The notes under the pieces are model-generated. The model had not been told where the DNA came from. It did not search any database and saw nothing but the letters and a program-made list of their open reading frames with translations. Shown here one piece after another: positions 19,811-34,578 of a stretch of 64,000 nucleotides of DNA. The translations under genes and the position numbers were made by a program. Origin of the DNA: Nectonema munidae (taxonomy: Eukaryota > Nematomorpha > Nectonematoida > Nectonematidae); the NCBI GenBank assembly GCA_030549495.1, contig JAUIRK010000976.1, positions 411,001-475,000 of the forward strand. The letters run 5' to 3'. The stretch's first letter is position 1; every line of letters starts with the position of its first letter.

Positions 19811-22800
19811 CTGTACAAATGCAATTTACAAAAATACACTACTTCAAATTTTTTTCCTTAAGGTCTCCTTTCAATGTCTTCACGCTCAAATTTTAACAAG
19901 ATCATGCGTAAGTATAATTCTAACATACTTCTCAACTTCTAATAAAACTGCATCTAAAAGAGAAGAGTTATTTGGCGCAGTAAAATCACGGCGGAGAAAT
20001 AACTCACTAACTGAACAAACTAACTCAAAACTAACTAAACAAGCTAATAAAGTAAGCAACTAAGTAAATGAGCCTGAGTCTTAGGGCTCAAAGCAAAGTA
20101 TAAAGAGAAACACGAACTAGTATAGAAATTTCTTTAAATTTCAATAGGTATTGTCATTGCTCAAATTTACAACTAAACATTGTCGAATAGCATGTAAAGT
20201 TCGTTTTTAAAGCCTTAATTTAAAAAAAGAGCCACGTTTTTGCTCCAAATCACCCTAAATCCAATAGTTGATGTTTTAAAAACTAGAAAATTCATACTAA
20301 AAACTCAATTGAGCATAGAATTTTCATTTTAATGACAAACCCTTTGAAGCTTCCTGACCAACCCCTATTTTAAAGATGAGAAGAATTTTGAAAGAATTGC
20401 AACTGCACATTATAATAAATAATCGATTTATGAATACGTATATATCATTCACCACAATTAGAATATATTGACATGCTAACGCACATGAAACATAAAAAGT
20501 TTGCAATTTTTTTAGAATTATTTTGTGGAATATAAATTTTTAGAGACGAGTACCATGTGAATTAAAACTTAGACTTGGGAGATGTTAGGGTTTAATGTAT
20601 AACGATTAAAACTTCCATTGCTCAAAACCGTAGCACAAAGAGTAAAATTATCATTTTTAAAACGCATGCAACATAAAAGCCAGTGATGGAAACATACAAC
20701 GCGCACAATGTACAGGACATGTTTCGCCTATTGAAGGCTCATCAGACACGCTTTGCACATTCGACTTATATTTTAAATACTTTCTATTTAAAATTTCCAC
20801 ATCAAGTACTTTTGAATAGAAAAATGAGTGAGTTTGAGAAGTGACGTGAGATTTAAGGATATAGATAATTTTATACCTCAAGTTGAAGCCAGGCCTGAAG
20901 AAGAGCGGCTCTTTCAGTTCCCTCAGCGCCCATCTCTCTCAACTTCTTGTTGGCTTCTTCAAAAACAGAACGAGATTCTTTGACACCGAACGACTCCAAT
21001 TCAAACTTCGCATAACTTATCCACACCTTTCAAATGAAGTTAAGAAGGATAACTAAATTAAAGATTTAGAAATTTTAAAGCTAAGTGCTAAAACATAAAA
21101 GATTGTCAACTTTGCCGTTAAAAAGCGTTTTAATTCATTCCAATTGAATGCTTATTAAATCTCTAATGGAAAGGATTTATTACACTCACACAAACACATA
21201 TAATATATAAGAATAGAACGGTTAGAGGCGCATATTCAGACTTGCTTTGCCGTGCAATTCTTTAGCATAACAGTTTACATCATAAAGTATCAGGGAACGT
21301 GTACTCCAACCAAGGAAACTGAAACTGAAGTCTTCGGCTCCAAATTCTACTACAATAGCTAAGCCTTGGCGCTAAACCTTAACTTATCGGCTTTTTTAGA
21401 AGGCTTGATCAAAGATCGAAGCTGCTGCTGCTTCAAATAAACTAGATTTACTATAAACTGGTTATCACATTTGGTGTGCAGTAGGTTCGAAGATGAGGAA
21501 GAAAATTGTTCAGAGCAAGCCAATTTGTGTCTACATATATAGTAAAATGAATGAGTAAAGGAAAGTTTTAAAAATAAAAAAAACGTTTTAAGGCATTAGA
21601 GTAAATTATGGTGTCATATTTTTGACGCTATAGCACAAAAATGACCATCAATGGAAAGCAAATTCGTATTGGATAAAAAAAAATTCCTTTTTATATCCAT
21701 ACAATTTAAATATTATGATATTTATTTGTAAGGTAGGAAGAAGGAAAGTGAGTCAATGTGGCGAAAAAAGGTTGAAATTGTGGAAAAGAATTCACAAGTT
21801 CTACTTTGACATTTTTACAAGCTCTGAATTTTTGAGATACCTTGAAAGAAGGCAACTCATTGAAATTGTTAGAAAAATAGATGATCTAGCAGTTCCAAAC
21901 TTAATGTTGAAAGTGTAAAGCAACATGGGGACTTTGCTTTTATTGTGATCGTGAAATGTTTTTTATATGACAGTTCATCATCATGATATATGACAGTTCA
22001 ATAGTTTAAAATTAATAAATTTGCTTGAGGGCTCTGTCATGTGAGAAATACTTTTACCTGATGAGTGAAGAATAGAAATTATTTTATGGTCAAAAAACCA
22101 AATTTAAATGTGTTATATAAGGTGCTGTTCATTTTAATTAATGCTCAAAATTTTGCTTGTGCAAGCATGCATTGAATTTTTCCCTGGGTTCAGCTGGATA
22201 TCGCAACTCACATGGCAAAAAACACCACATCTAGAAGTTAAAGGCAGTATCGCTGTTTTTCACTGGGAAAAGAACGCGTGAAGGAAAACATCGGATTTAA
22301 CAAAAGATATTATTTTCAAAACTTCACGAATATCACATTTTGAATAAGGTTTAAGAGTTCAAATGTCAGGAAAGGTTTCACGGTGGTAACGTGTTTTATT
22401 AATTATAATTTTTTACGCAAAAAGTGCTAAGTTGACATCGAAGATTTTTATTTTGCAATGTTAAAACGAAAAATTAAGTTAAAAAACGCGTTGCTAGTAG
22501 AAGTTAATTAAAATCTCAAGCATCGTTTAAATTATAAATGAGAGAATCTAGATCTGTAGCATATCTAACATCAGTGCCGATTGGGCGAATGTAAAATTTA
22601 GACGCACGTTGAAACTTCTAGAAACACTTTTAAAAACGAAAACTAAAGTTATATAGGCATGCACATGCCAATATCTATGGAGGGGTAAGATCCCCACTAT
22701 ATTTTCCAAATTAATATTTCCAAAAGAATTAAAGAACTTTTACAAGACTAATTTTGTAAATGTAAACTAATCTTATCACATGTTACGAATGAAACGTAAC

Positions 22801-25800
22801 ATGAAACGGTCTTTCAACAGATGAGGATGAAGGAGATATTAACATAGAGATTTCGGAACCCTGATGTCAATATATTTACTATGCAAAATAGGAAGGAAAA
22901 ATATAGAGAGGCTTTTTATAGTCTATCATAATATTTGCATTGAATATCGTTATTAAACAAAAATGCAAATAACTTGAAGCTATCTAAAATAAATCTACAG
23001 TTAGGGCGTGGATGAAATAAAGAGTCACCTTGTAAAAGGATGTCTTGGAGAGAAGGCGTTTGTAGAGAGAGCGGACAGCGTCGAGACAGTTCAACTGCAG
23101 CTGGGAGTCGATGTACGCTTTCCACACAATTTCCGGCATCTGCAGGAAGGGACTCGCTACCGCTATTTCATAGACCGCGTTCATGCGCTCGTAGTCGCCC
23201 AGGACGCCCTCGAGCTCTGCGAACTTGACCCACACACTCGCGCGACTCGGTTCGAATTGGAGCCACTTTTGATACAGGATTCGACAGCGATCAAACTCTC
23301 GCATTTGCAGTTCTATTTCGATATAACTGCGGTACAATTTCGCTTTCGCGCACTTGCCTATTGCAGTTCCCTAGAAGATTAAGCAAAGATCTAGATTACA
23401 ACCTGGAATAAGATTTCTCTTAACTGGTCCAAAAAAGCCTTAAGGATACCACGACCATATTAGAGTAAACTAGTTCTTGATTGGAAATATAGAATCCGCT
23501 GCTATCCGTGGTAAAGATAGGTCTATATATCCTAAACATGAATTAGACTTGCTAATATTTAAATTATTTTGATCGAATGATAATATAGGAATATGTATAG
23601 CTAAAAGGCTGAGACTAAGTTTTAAAAAATTTGTGGGCAAAAAAATGTATAAAATCCTAATTTTGTCTGTGATAAACTCATATTAAGAACTTTCTATTTA
23701 TATTCTATCAATTTTTGGTTAATATATGTGATATTAGGAAAAAATGAAAGTATTAATATGTACAATTCAAAATATTTAAAATTTAGAAAACAAAAAACCT
23801 ATTTTATTAGAAGTGAAGAGTAATGGATAATGTCTTTATTTGATAGTTTACTCAGGAGCGCAAACCTCAAAAAAGGAGCACAGCGCTACAAAGGCATGGA
23901 TGCAGAATCGAGACCATCCGCAAGAGCCCACCACTAAGCCACATGGGCAGTTTACGCCATCCAAATTAGTCGTATATAAATAAATTTGCTGAAGCTAAGA
24001 GAAATAAAAAGTATTTGCATAGGAAAAACCTAAGCACTATAAATACAGATATAAATTTCTACCAATAAATAACAAAACGTCAAATTGAACTTTGAGCATA
24101 CGTTTATTTATGTATTTAGGCATATTATTATAGCGCACAAACTTTATACTTATTTTTCTCAAATATTCAATGAAACACCATTACTTAGATATTTGAATAA
24201 GGTCATTTTGTCAGCAAAATAAATAAAGTAATTTTAGATAATTTTTAAAGTAATTTTTCCCTTGAGTATTTTCCAGGGCTGGATATAAACTTTCTCAGTT
24301 CAAATAAATTTTTTTAACTGATAGATCAACAACAACAAGTTTGGGTTTTTTTGTTAAAAAGTTGAGTACCCAAATAAGAATCATCAGAAAAGTTAAAAAT
24401 CCTAAAAATTCATTGTATTAAGATACCTTAATCTATATAAGCCCTGGCATCTGACTCGATAGAATATAGCTTGTCCTCAATTCGATCGCTTAGTGATTCT
24501 TCCAGAGTTAAAACTAGATAACATATGAAAGATGAAGGAAAGAGTACCAAAATCTGTCTAGCAACGGTGAGTCGCTTGCGTCGAATTTCAAACTCAGCGT
24601 AGAAAATCCAAATTTTGGCAAAAGTGAACGTCTTGTGTGGAATGAGGGAAAGGCATGCATCGTAGACTTTGCGAGCGCGCTCAAAATCGCAAGCGCTAAT
24701 TTCTTCGAATAATGCGTACTTCACCCAAAAGTATATGTACCTTCTCCAGTGCTCCTTCTCCTGTTGTAATAAACATACATGTACAGGCGTACACACAAAC
24801 ACCTCCCCACAATTCCAAACCCAAACCAAGAGATTCATATCGAAGTTATGCCATCATTGAAAACGTGATGTTTCCGACTCAAGAACTTAACTTAATCACC
24901 ATAACAATGAAATTGCTTACCAGCAATCTAAATCAGCTAAGGAGTAAACTTTGCATATCTATAATCTAAATTAATTAGTAGATATAACACTTTTATATAA
25001 ACCAATTTTCCATTAAATATCCATTCCATGCAAAACACCGCCTTTAAAAAATATTGAAGTTGGGGTCGAACATAATAGCATCGAGAATGAACCCCAGATT
25101 CCAGACGCGTTATTCACGGCTCCAAAATCTTCATGGATTCAATTGAACAAGGCCGGTTAAAAACGTCATTATGTGCATAATGTAGTGCTATTCCTCCAAC
25201 AGAGGTGATAATTAATTTAAATTATTCAACTGGTTTCGCCAACTTCTAATTTGAATAATTCTAATTAATTTTAAAATTGACTTCATTAAATATTTCATAT
25301 TTTTTGATAAATTTATTTTTAAAACGGTGACAACGTCAAAAGATTTTCATTTGCCAAATATTCCAAAAAAAACTTCGAAATGTATCTTAGCTTGATTGTG
25401 CAATGAAATTAAATATTCCTCCACTTAATATCATCTTAGTGGTTGGATGATACTACTCAGTGGTATCATTACAAGAGATGCTATTTACATAAGTGTATGA
25501 GAGAAATAAAATACATCATTCAGAGAAAATACTAAGAACATTAAGCTCAACGCATTTTTGGTAACAGTTCCTAACAGCTTTTAAGTTAAGGTTTATATAT
25601 TGGAAAAAATTTTAATAAACAGGAATTTTAGATGTTGGTTTCCATTTTACTCAAACTTTTAACGACATAACTTTAATTTTGTTTTCAAATTACTGACTTA
25701 TACTAAATTCGAAAAAGTGCAGGCACACACAATATTCTAAAAGTATGTTTTTCAATATTTTAAAGCGAAGAGTAAGTTTGTGCCAGATAGTTAAATGAAT

Positions 25801-28800
25801 CTAGAAGTATCATGCTTACGACGATAGCAAAAAGGATATGCCTAGACATTAAGCTATATAAATATGCAAAGTGACGACACCATGAATACTTATATTGATA
25901 CAAAAATTTAAAAAACCAAATTTACATCTATTTTATCAACAATTAGACTTATTTTTGAGTCCAATTTTGAAGAACTTAACATTTAAAATATTTAGCCTTA
26001 ATTCCAACTCCCGACTGCGCTAAAGAACGCGCATCCTTACACGTTTTTTCATTTCTTAAATACTAAAAAACTATTTTCGATACTTTGAGAAATTAGACCC
26101 CGACTTTTAAATTTTTATATATGTAGACTTCGACCTCCTCCCCCTCCTTTAAAATCTAAGACTCCATGAATTTCCGACTCCACATATCCTGGTTAATCGT
26201 TGATAAGTAAATTAAAGAGAAGAGCAATGGTGTCTGAAAACCATGTATGTTCAAGAGTAGTAGAGCTTCTCTCAAAACATAAGCTTTCAAATGTCGTTGC
26301 CGTAAGCAAGTTGTTTGTCTTTTGCAATAACCCTGAAGGCACCGACATCTTTTATTTACCCTAAAAGACGGGTTCAGTGTTTTAGCCAAGGATCAGCACT
26401 GAAATTTCGCATAGGCCGTAGTGGAATGCCTTCAGCGAACTAAGAAAGTGTAGTAGCTGCTTACTGCCATATGAAGCATGACCTTTATATAGTTTTTGCC
26501 TTATTATAAGTTATTTCTTCTAATACGCACATTTTTGTTTTATTTGTATGCATCTTTCTCTGTTTTATTTTTTTTTGTTTTATTTGATGTACTTTCAGTA
26601 CGTCAAAAGCATGCTTTATACATAGTTATCTGTAGTTGTTTTGGAATGAGTGATAGAAGAATAGTGACATTAGAAACGCATATCAATATTCTTCAGAGTT
26701 CAAAAATAGCAGTTGTTATTCTTAAACTGACTCTTCTGATTTTTGATGTTAGGATTCGTTGATTGTTTCGAAAAATGCAGTTCGCAAATGGGTGTTAGTG
26801 TTCAAATCGTAAAAGAAAACACAAAATATTGGAAACTTGCACTCGGATTATGCAGGCACAAAAAGAGCACAGTTATTTGATTAGTTCAGATGTGTTAAAA
26901 TTCATTTTCAGGGATGAATCGATTTCATGCAAGATACAAATAAGTTAGAAACACACAAAATGATAAATTTTACTTCTGTAAAAATCGTACACGAGATACA
27001 ACTGTGTAAAAATTCATACTTTAGCCTAAGAAAGCACTCATCCATATAATGAATGAAAAGATTCTAGGTGCATTGAATATAGACGCGCTTAAGCCTTTAA
27101 GGACCAGAATGATGAGGCGCTATCGTCGACTTTCTCCTTCAATGGAATATGATGTATTCTGGCTGTTTTCATTTCTTGAGACACCCATGTCACACTGGTC
27201 CTCAAAGGCTTACACATAGAAAACTGGATAAGGCTGTGAAGAAGGGTGATACCTTGACTAGGGGAACTTGAGCTATAACTTTTTCATAAATTTCACGAAT
27301 CTTTTCCTTACTTTCATTCTCCGTTTCCATCAAGTGCAGAAGATCGAACCATGAATCGTAGTTGTAAGCATTTTCTTGGATTTCCTAAAGGAAACAACGA
27401 AAGACATTTTTATCTTGATGATAAAATAAATGCCTTAATCAATCAATTTCATTAAAATCAATATTCACTTAAAAATTTTAGGTGATTGGTTCGCAAACTT
27501 TTCTGTTTGACTCGTTCAGCTCAATCAATAAGCATATGCAACAAAGTAATACTAATAATCATTCAAATATTCATTATAGGTGCCTCATATCATATTTATT
27601 ATGCATGCACTAATAACAGAAGAGGTTATCTAAATTTTTGATAAAGGAAATCTACACTGAAACAGTTTTGAGCATAAATGTGGAGAATCTTGACATTATA
27701 AGTGAATGAAAATAGAATTAACAAATAAAGGATTTCTTTTCGAAGTATTGGGTGAATAGGATAATCTCAAATAGCTTTGCAATTTGTTAGCTGCATTAAG
27801 TAACATTTCAAATCTATGACAGAGAAAACTTTGTCGAGAGTGACATCTGAAAAAGAGAACACAAATTCTTCATTAACGGAGTCTTAATAAAATAAAATTT
27901 TCTTATTCATGTCTGCTATACTAAAAGGTCATTATTTTCAAAGACGTTTTCAATGAGATGGTAAAACAAAGAGAAGTTTCCTATTTGTACTTGTTTGCAA
28001 AGTTAAATTTTATCAACAAAAGAACAAAAAGATAGGATATCGAAGGAACAATATGAGGATAAGGACGTTTTAAAATTTAGAAAAAATGAAATAGACAAAT
28101 CTTATTTTTAATTAAAAATTATAAAAAGTAAAAAAATAGAATATTTCCTCCCTACCCCATAAGCAAGGAAATATTACTTGTTAAAAATCTGTACATAAAA
28201 ATAAGAATGCAATATGACTTGAAGTTTAAAAAATACAAAATCTGAAGTAGTGATTTTTTAATTAAAAGTGCTATGTAGCAAGGCAAAAGCGAATTTCAAT
28301 TCTTCTATTCTTTGCTTTCTATATGTTTAATTGATAAATAAGATTTATTTATTTTATTCAACAAATACACTTCAGAAGTTTTTCAGATGAAAAAAAATTC
28401 AAACAAAAATAATATTTAAAATATGAAGTCTTAAAAAATTTGCCATTTTTTTTATGAATATCATCAGAAATATATACCTTCTTTAGGATTGACAATAATT
28501 CCTTCATTTTTATGTCATAACATTTGAATACACACTACTCACTTAAAAGTGTGTCCTTTGTGAAAAATTGTAAAAATGTTTCACTAAATATCAATTGAAT
28601 TTACTTTTTTTTAAAAACAAAATAAGGCATAAAAATTATTCTCTGCCTAATTAAATTGCACAAAAATTGTTTCACAAAGGAGCATGTTATATAGAAAGGA
28701 GTAAGTTATATGTTTCATATATGATACTGGCATGTTATGATCGTATATACATCGTATACGATGAAATATAGAGAAAACAATCAAATCAATTTGGTATACT

Positions 28801-31800
28801 TTTATGGTAAAGAATTTTGCTGAAGGTGTTGTGTGGCTTATTACATGTATTATGTTGTAACGGTTGACACCGTGTTTTGTAATAAAGGAATTCGCCACTT
28901 CGCGCTCATCACATCAGAACTTTTAGCATAAAGATAAGTTTGGAATCAGAGGATTAGAGCAAAGACTGCATAATGGTTTGTAAATTAGAATTGTGTATGC
29001 AGATAAACATTTACAAGACAATCGTAATGAATGGTGCTAAGCAACGATTATCATATGTCAAATCAAAAAAAGAAACTTTGTCACGCGGCCTAGTCATTAT
29101 TGAACTCTTAGTGCAACAACCTAATTACAAGACCTAATCAACCAAAGGTGAAAAGAAATTAGACTTCTGGAAAAGCGCAATAGAAAATAAATAGTAAGGG
29201 AAAGAGTTTGGAGTAAAGACAAACCTGTTGATACTTTAGTTTACGCTTGTTCAAAACGACATCTTCTATTTGGAACTTCGTGCCATGTTTTTTCTCATAA
29301 ATGGCCAACTGCTTAAAAACTTCTTCGCTTGACTTTTTGTCTAGATGATCCAAAGCATATCTGTAGATCGTTCGACATCTTTCGTGCTATTACAAAAGAG
29401 AAAGGTGTAAGTTTATTATGGTTTAAACGTAAAGTTTTTATCGTTAAAGTTGCTCTAGACTTCCAAAATTCATCAAAATTACTTTAAGCCTCATTTAGGC
29501 ATAAAAGTGATTTATTCCACGAATCTTAGGAAACATGCATGCATACATTTTGAACGAGATCACCATTTTCTCCAAGAGTAAGCCTGCTCCGACTCTTATT
29601 ATTCATAAAATTTGTTTCAACTTAAATGTAATCTTTTGTAATAAGTGCTTAAAAATATTTTTGTTATTTTTAGTATAGAAACATTTTGCGCCTTTGTAGT
29701 GGAAAAAGTGTATACCATTGTACTTTGAATTCAAGTAAAACACGGTTTTTGTATGTTGCAGCCATCCCTTGATATATGTGGTGTATTCGGCCATGATATA
29801 CAGTTCCCAAATCTATTTATTTGTATCACGCTTTCGCAAACAACTAAGCACTGCAAGCAATTCTCAAGCACAACTTTATCAAGGTGAGTTTGATTGCAGC
29901 GAGAGTACATGAAGATCTGCTCTGTATTTCAAAGTCAAGTGCATCCCCAAAAGTAACGACTCGACAACTCAAAATGAATAAAACGCAATGAAAGAAACCA
30001 TTTTTAAAATCTTCATTTTCATTCGCTGTTTTATTAATTGATAGAAAATTTTTGCTAAAAATCAATAAAAATGAAATTCACGCTATCCTTAATAAATTTT
30101 ATTCTAAGGATGTTTAATGATTTGTGAATTAGGGGTTGATAACTTTTTGCTGTCCCTGGACACTTTCTATGTGCATTCTCGCTCCCCTCAAAAATATGAA
30201 AAATTAAAAAACGATATTTTACCTAGGTAAATGCATTGAATAAAATAAAACAATGGCATTTACAATTTACAAATATCGCAAATAGACCTTGAGGGGACTT
30301 GAATGCGGCCCGAATATCAATTTCCCACATGTGGTCATAAAGCGAGAATCAAATACACTTTTTAGTGTTATTTTATATACTTGATTCACGGAGTTTTGGA
30401 ACTTTAAAAAAAGATCTAATTTAAATATTACTATCATTCGACTGACTCATTGCGGTATTAATGGGGAGGGTGCAACAACAACAGAATTAAGAGATTCACA
30501 AAAAATGTGTGAAGCAGAAAGAGCCAGGCGTCTAAAGCCGTGATATAAGTTAAAAACAAATAAGGAATTTCTAATTCAAAATTAGGATTTACTCTTATTC
30601 CCAAAAAAAATTATGCAAATAGTTGAGTATTATAGTTTTAAATGACTGAAGTAACCGTGAGGAGAAAGAAGAGTATTGAACGAAAGTGGCATTGAACAAT
30701 GTGTGGCTATGGAAGTTAATTCTCATAAAATATATCACTTGGGTTTGCGCCTCCAAATGTAAAGTGGGTTTAGTCGTTCTACCGTTGAGCTCATTTCATT
30801 GCCGGTAAAAATCGAGAAAGCGCGTATTCATGAAAAATAAGATAATGGGATTTACTTCTTTACAATTTTCTTCGAACTTCCCGAAAGCGACATACAACTT
30901 GGCTAATTTGGAATCACCTTCAAGTTCGCCATAAAATTCGAGAGCTCTTTCAAAGACATCGCGTCCTTCTTCAATGAAGCCTTTGGCCTCTTCAAATCTC
31001 GCCCAGCGAATCCAATTCTTAACATCTGGATGCACAACAACGAACCTTAATAGCAATCAAAGAAATTCATAGAGTGTACCAATATCCACTGAAAGCAAAG
31101 CTGTCTTTATATAACTTGCGCAGCCAACTCCCAAAGCTATCAATCAGCTTATCCATAAAGACTATCCAATAAGCCAAATCCTTTCTTTACAATAAAGTTG
31201 TTTTTCGTTCAAATTTTCGATTATTATTGCTGGTTCAGCAATACAAAAATATTTTGTAAATTAATTTGTTAGACTTTAAATAATGCACCCTCGTGTAGTA
31301 GCTAACGTTTTTTTAACAATACATTGTAAAAAGATCGTTCCACTGCTTTTCCTTTTCATCCGATATTCCAAGGAATTTTTTCAGACTGATTCTTTATTCT
31401 CTATGAAAAATTTTAAAAACAAAAACCAACAATTTTTAAACTTTTCTGCTATCAATTATTCAAAGGTTTTAACACTGAATAGCACATAGAATACGCACAC
31501 TAATCGTGTTTTAATCGCCAAGGCGATTTTTAGGTAAACCCGCAGATGACAACCTACTAAGAGTTGTAACTATGCCCGGGCGCATGCTGGCACGATCGGA
31601 TGCTATTTTTAGCGCAACAGCGCCTGGTGTATACAGCGATCTAACCAAGTATGTTATTGACGCTGGGACCTACTTTGCTAAGGATTTCATTCTGTTTTCT
31701 GAGACTGTTGATGACAGGATAAACTTTGTTGGCAATCGGTCAAAGCTGACTATAGAAGAAATCGCCGATAAACATAGAAATTGGAAGCGTCCGATATATT

Positions 31801-34546
31801 ACATACCTCACAGAGAAGTGTTGAAAGATAGTGAAAGTAGACCACTAAGCAGAGTATTTGATTCATCAGCTAAGTATAAGGGAGATTGTTTAAATGAATA
31901 TTGGTACAAGCGCCCTGAATTAGTGAATAATATACTTGAAGTTTTGATAAGATTTAGAGAGAAAAGGTATGCATTTTCTGGTGCTATAAATAAAATGTAT
32001 CAGGCTGTACAAACCAACCCAGTCGAATGGCACACACATCATTTTCTATGGAGGAACTTTCAGTATCATGAGCCAAAAGTTTATTTTCAAAGCGAATTGT
32101 TTTGAAGATAGAGCAGATGGGGCGATAGCTATCTCTGCCCTGAACAAAACAGCTTCTTTAGCACAAGAAGAAAACATAAGAGATATCATTGTCAAGCAGT
32201 CATATGTAGATGACATCCTTGACTCATGTATGGATTACGATGAAATTGAAATCTTGACAAAAAAGATTTCGTCAGTTCTTGCAAAGGGAGGGATTAGAAT
32301 AAAGAAATGGTTGTCATTTGGTAATGAGGCAGAAGTCGAATTCAAGAATAAGAAAGTTTTAGGCATTAATTGGAATGTAAAAAGAGATGGCTTTGTCTTT
32401 AATTTATCAACGAATATATCGATTTTGTTTTTTACTTGTAGAACATTGTTAAGTTTATTAAATGGAATTTTCAATCCAATTGGTTTAATTTCTCCATATA
32501 TCGCTGCGGCAAAAATTTTACTAAGGAATACTTGGAGAGATGAAAGCAGCAGAAAAATTGATTGGGACGAACCTTTGTCTGATGAAAAGAAAAAGCAGTG
32601 GAACGATCTTTTTACAAAATTACGTAATTGGAATATATTTTTTCAAGAGGATTGATACTAGAAAACGACAAATTAAAAGGTCACTATAAAAAACGTTGGC
32701 ATTTAAAGATAAATAAGGTATCTGGAGGGTTTTTGCTACATCTAAAAAGATTAATTACCACCCCATCCTCTTACCCTTTAACCATATATTTTCCAAGATA
32801 TATGTCAAACAAGTAGACGACTCGAATCATGTGTGAGTTTTATCTACATCTTCTAAAGTAAGATTAAAGTTTTGTATCACCAACTCGAACAGATTGGCTA
32901 AATCGATAAGTTATATATTTGTTTGACTTGTTTAGACAAAGTAATATAAGCTATCTTGGGAGGGGAGTGTAACATTTAAATAAATTTTAATGTTAAATGC
33001 ATCGCACTTAACCAACTCCCAAAGCTATCAATCAGCTAATCCATAAAGGCTATCCAATAAGCCAAATCCCATGAAGATCGAAGACGTCTCAATTTCTCTC
33101 TTTACAATAAAGTTGTTTTTCGTTCAAATTTTCAATTATTGTTGATTCAGCAATACAAATATAACCGTTAATATGGGAGCGCATAAGAGAATTCACGGAT
33201 AAATTCGCCTTTTAATCTACGAGTGCTAGAAGGATGTAGTTTTATGTTAAAGTAAAACAAATTTTATTTAAGCTTTTAAAAAAAAGGAAATGAATGTAGG
33301 AAAAATGTTTGTGATATTTGAGTAAAGGGGTGAAGATACTGGGGTCTACAAAAGCAGAAATAGACAATCGCGTAAAATTTAAGGAACGCCTTTCAATGTA
33401 TGATTCAAGGAAGAGCTGTGAACAAGTAAATCGCAAAAAGATAAGGCGTCACAGATTACCTGGCAAGGCCTTCTTCCTTGACCGTTTAGGTAATAGTTGC
33501 TAATCCGCTGAATTCCTGACAATCTCATGATAAGCATCATCATTCCTAAATCAACTGTAACTACTACTGAATACTGCGCAACAAAGTCCATTCAACCCGT
33601 AATGTCTTCCTTCAGATGCATGTCTCTTTCTTCTCAATGAAGAATTCTTTCATCTTCAAATTAGACTTTTTTCACTTTACCAATAACAAACAAATATCCA
33701 ACAAGCTTTACATTCAGCAATTTCAAACAGAAAAACTATATTAACTATTTTTCCCAAAACCTTTTCATGCAAAGAAGAATATAATAACACGCTTTTATAG
33801 AATACATTTCTAAAAACTATTAGAAAAAAAGAAATGCCGTTAATTTTTTACGTCTATATTAACAGATTTGAAATGTAAACAATGTTTTCAGTTGGGCTAT
33901 GAAGGTAAATTAAGTAAATTCCTAGTGAATGATTTTTAGTTTCAAGTGGTAAAAATTTTTAGTTATCGCGTATACTATGAAATAGTGTTGAATGAAACTC
34001 AGTTCTATACCGGTTCCAGTATCAAATATCGAAACGGGAATCGAAAAAATTTCCCGGTTTTTACTAAATTAAAATATTTGAACAAAAAATTAGAATTTTT
34101 TTTTGTTAAAATTAAAATGAAGAACTTTTTATAAAAAACTCAAAAAAAATTACTATAAAATTTTCATTTTATTACTTTTTTTTATAAATATTTTTAATTT
34201 TAATACATGTTCGCTCGAAATCAAAATTTTTGAATTTAGGGCTTTTAAAAATTAAAAGTCGTTTCACAAATTTCTGTATGGTTGAAACATTTATTAAACA
34301 AGATATAGATTTAAAACAAGAAATAGTCGCTTGTACAACTGATGCTGCGTCAGTAATGTTAAAATTGGGAAAACTTGTCGACTCTATTCATCAGCGATAT
34401 GTTAAAATGATGGGTTTATAGTGAAAGTTTGGTAAGAGAATCTTTTTGATTCTGATCGTTGTGTTGGCAAAAGAATAGTAGAGTGATCGAAGAATATCAA
34501 TATTTGAAAAGGAAAAATGATGATAGAAAAAAAGGAAATACAAATA

Positions 34547-34578
<32 letters not shown>

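Noticed and set aside
23008-23382. Plus-strand 124-codon frame over a CRNKL1 exon
   Set aside because: Antisense shadow of the 114-codon exon.
30134-30330. hAT-like start (GGGGTTGATAACTTTTTGCT) in a CRNKL1 intron
   Set aside because: Resembles Charlie-type hAT ends, but no matching right end or target duplication was found.
30735-30800. tRNA-like A box (GAGCTCAACGGTAGAACG) on the minus strand
   Set aside because: No B box at the right distance, and the flanks do not fold as a tRNA, so too weak to list even as a SINE.
34549-34575. (GAT)n frame encoding poly-Asp
   Set aside because: A microsatellite inside a hAT relic, not a gene.
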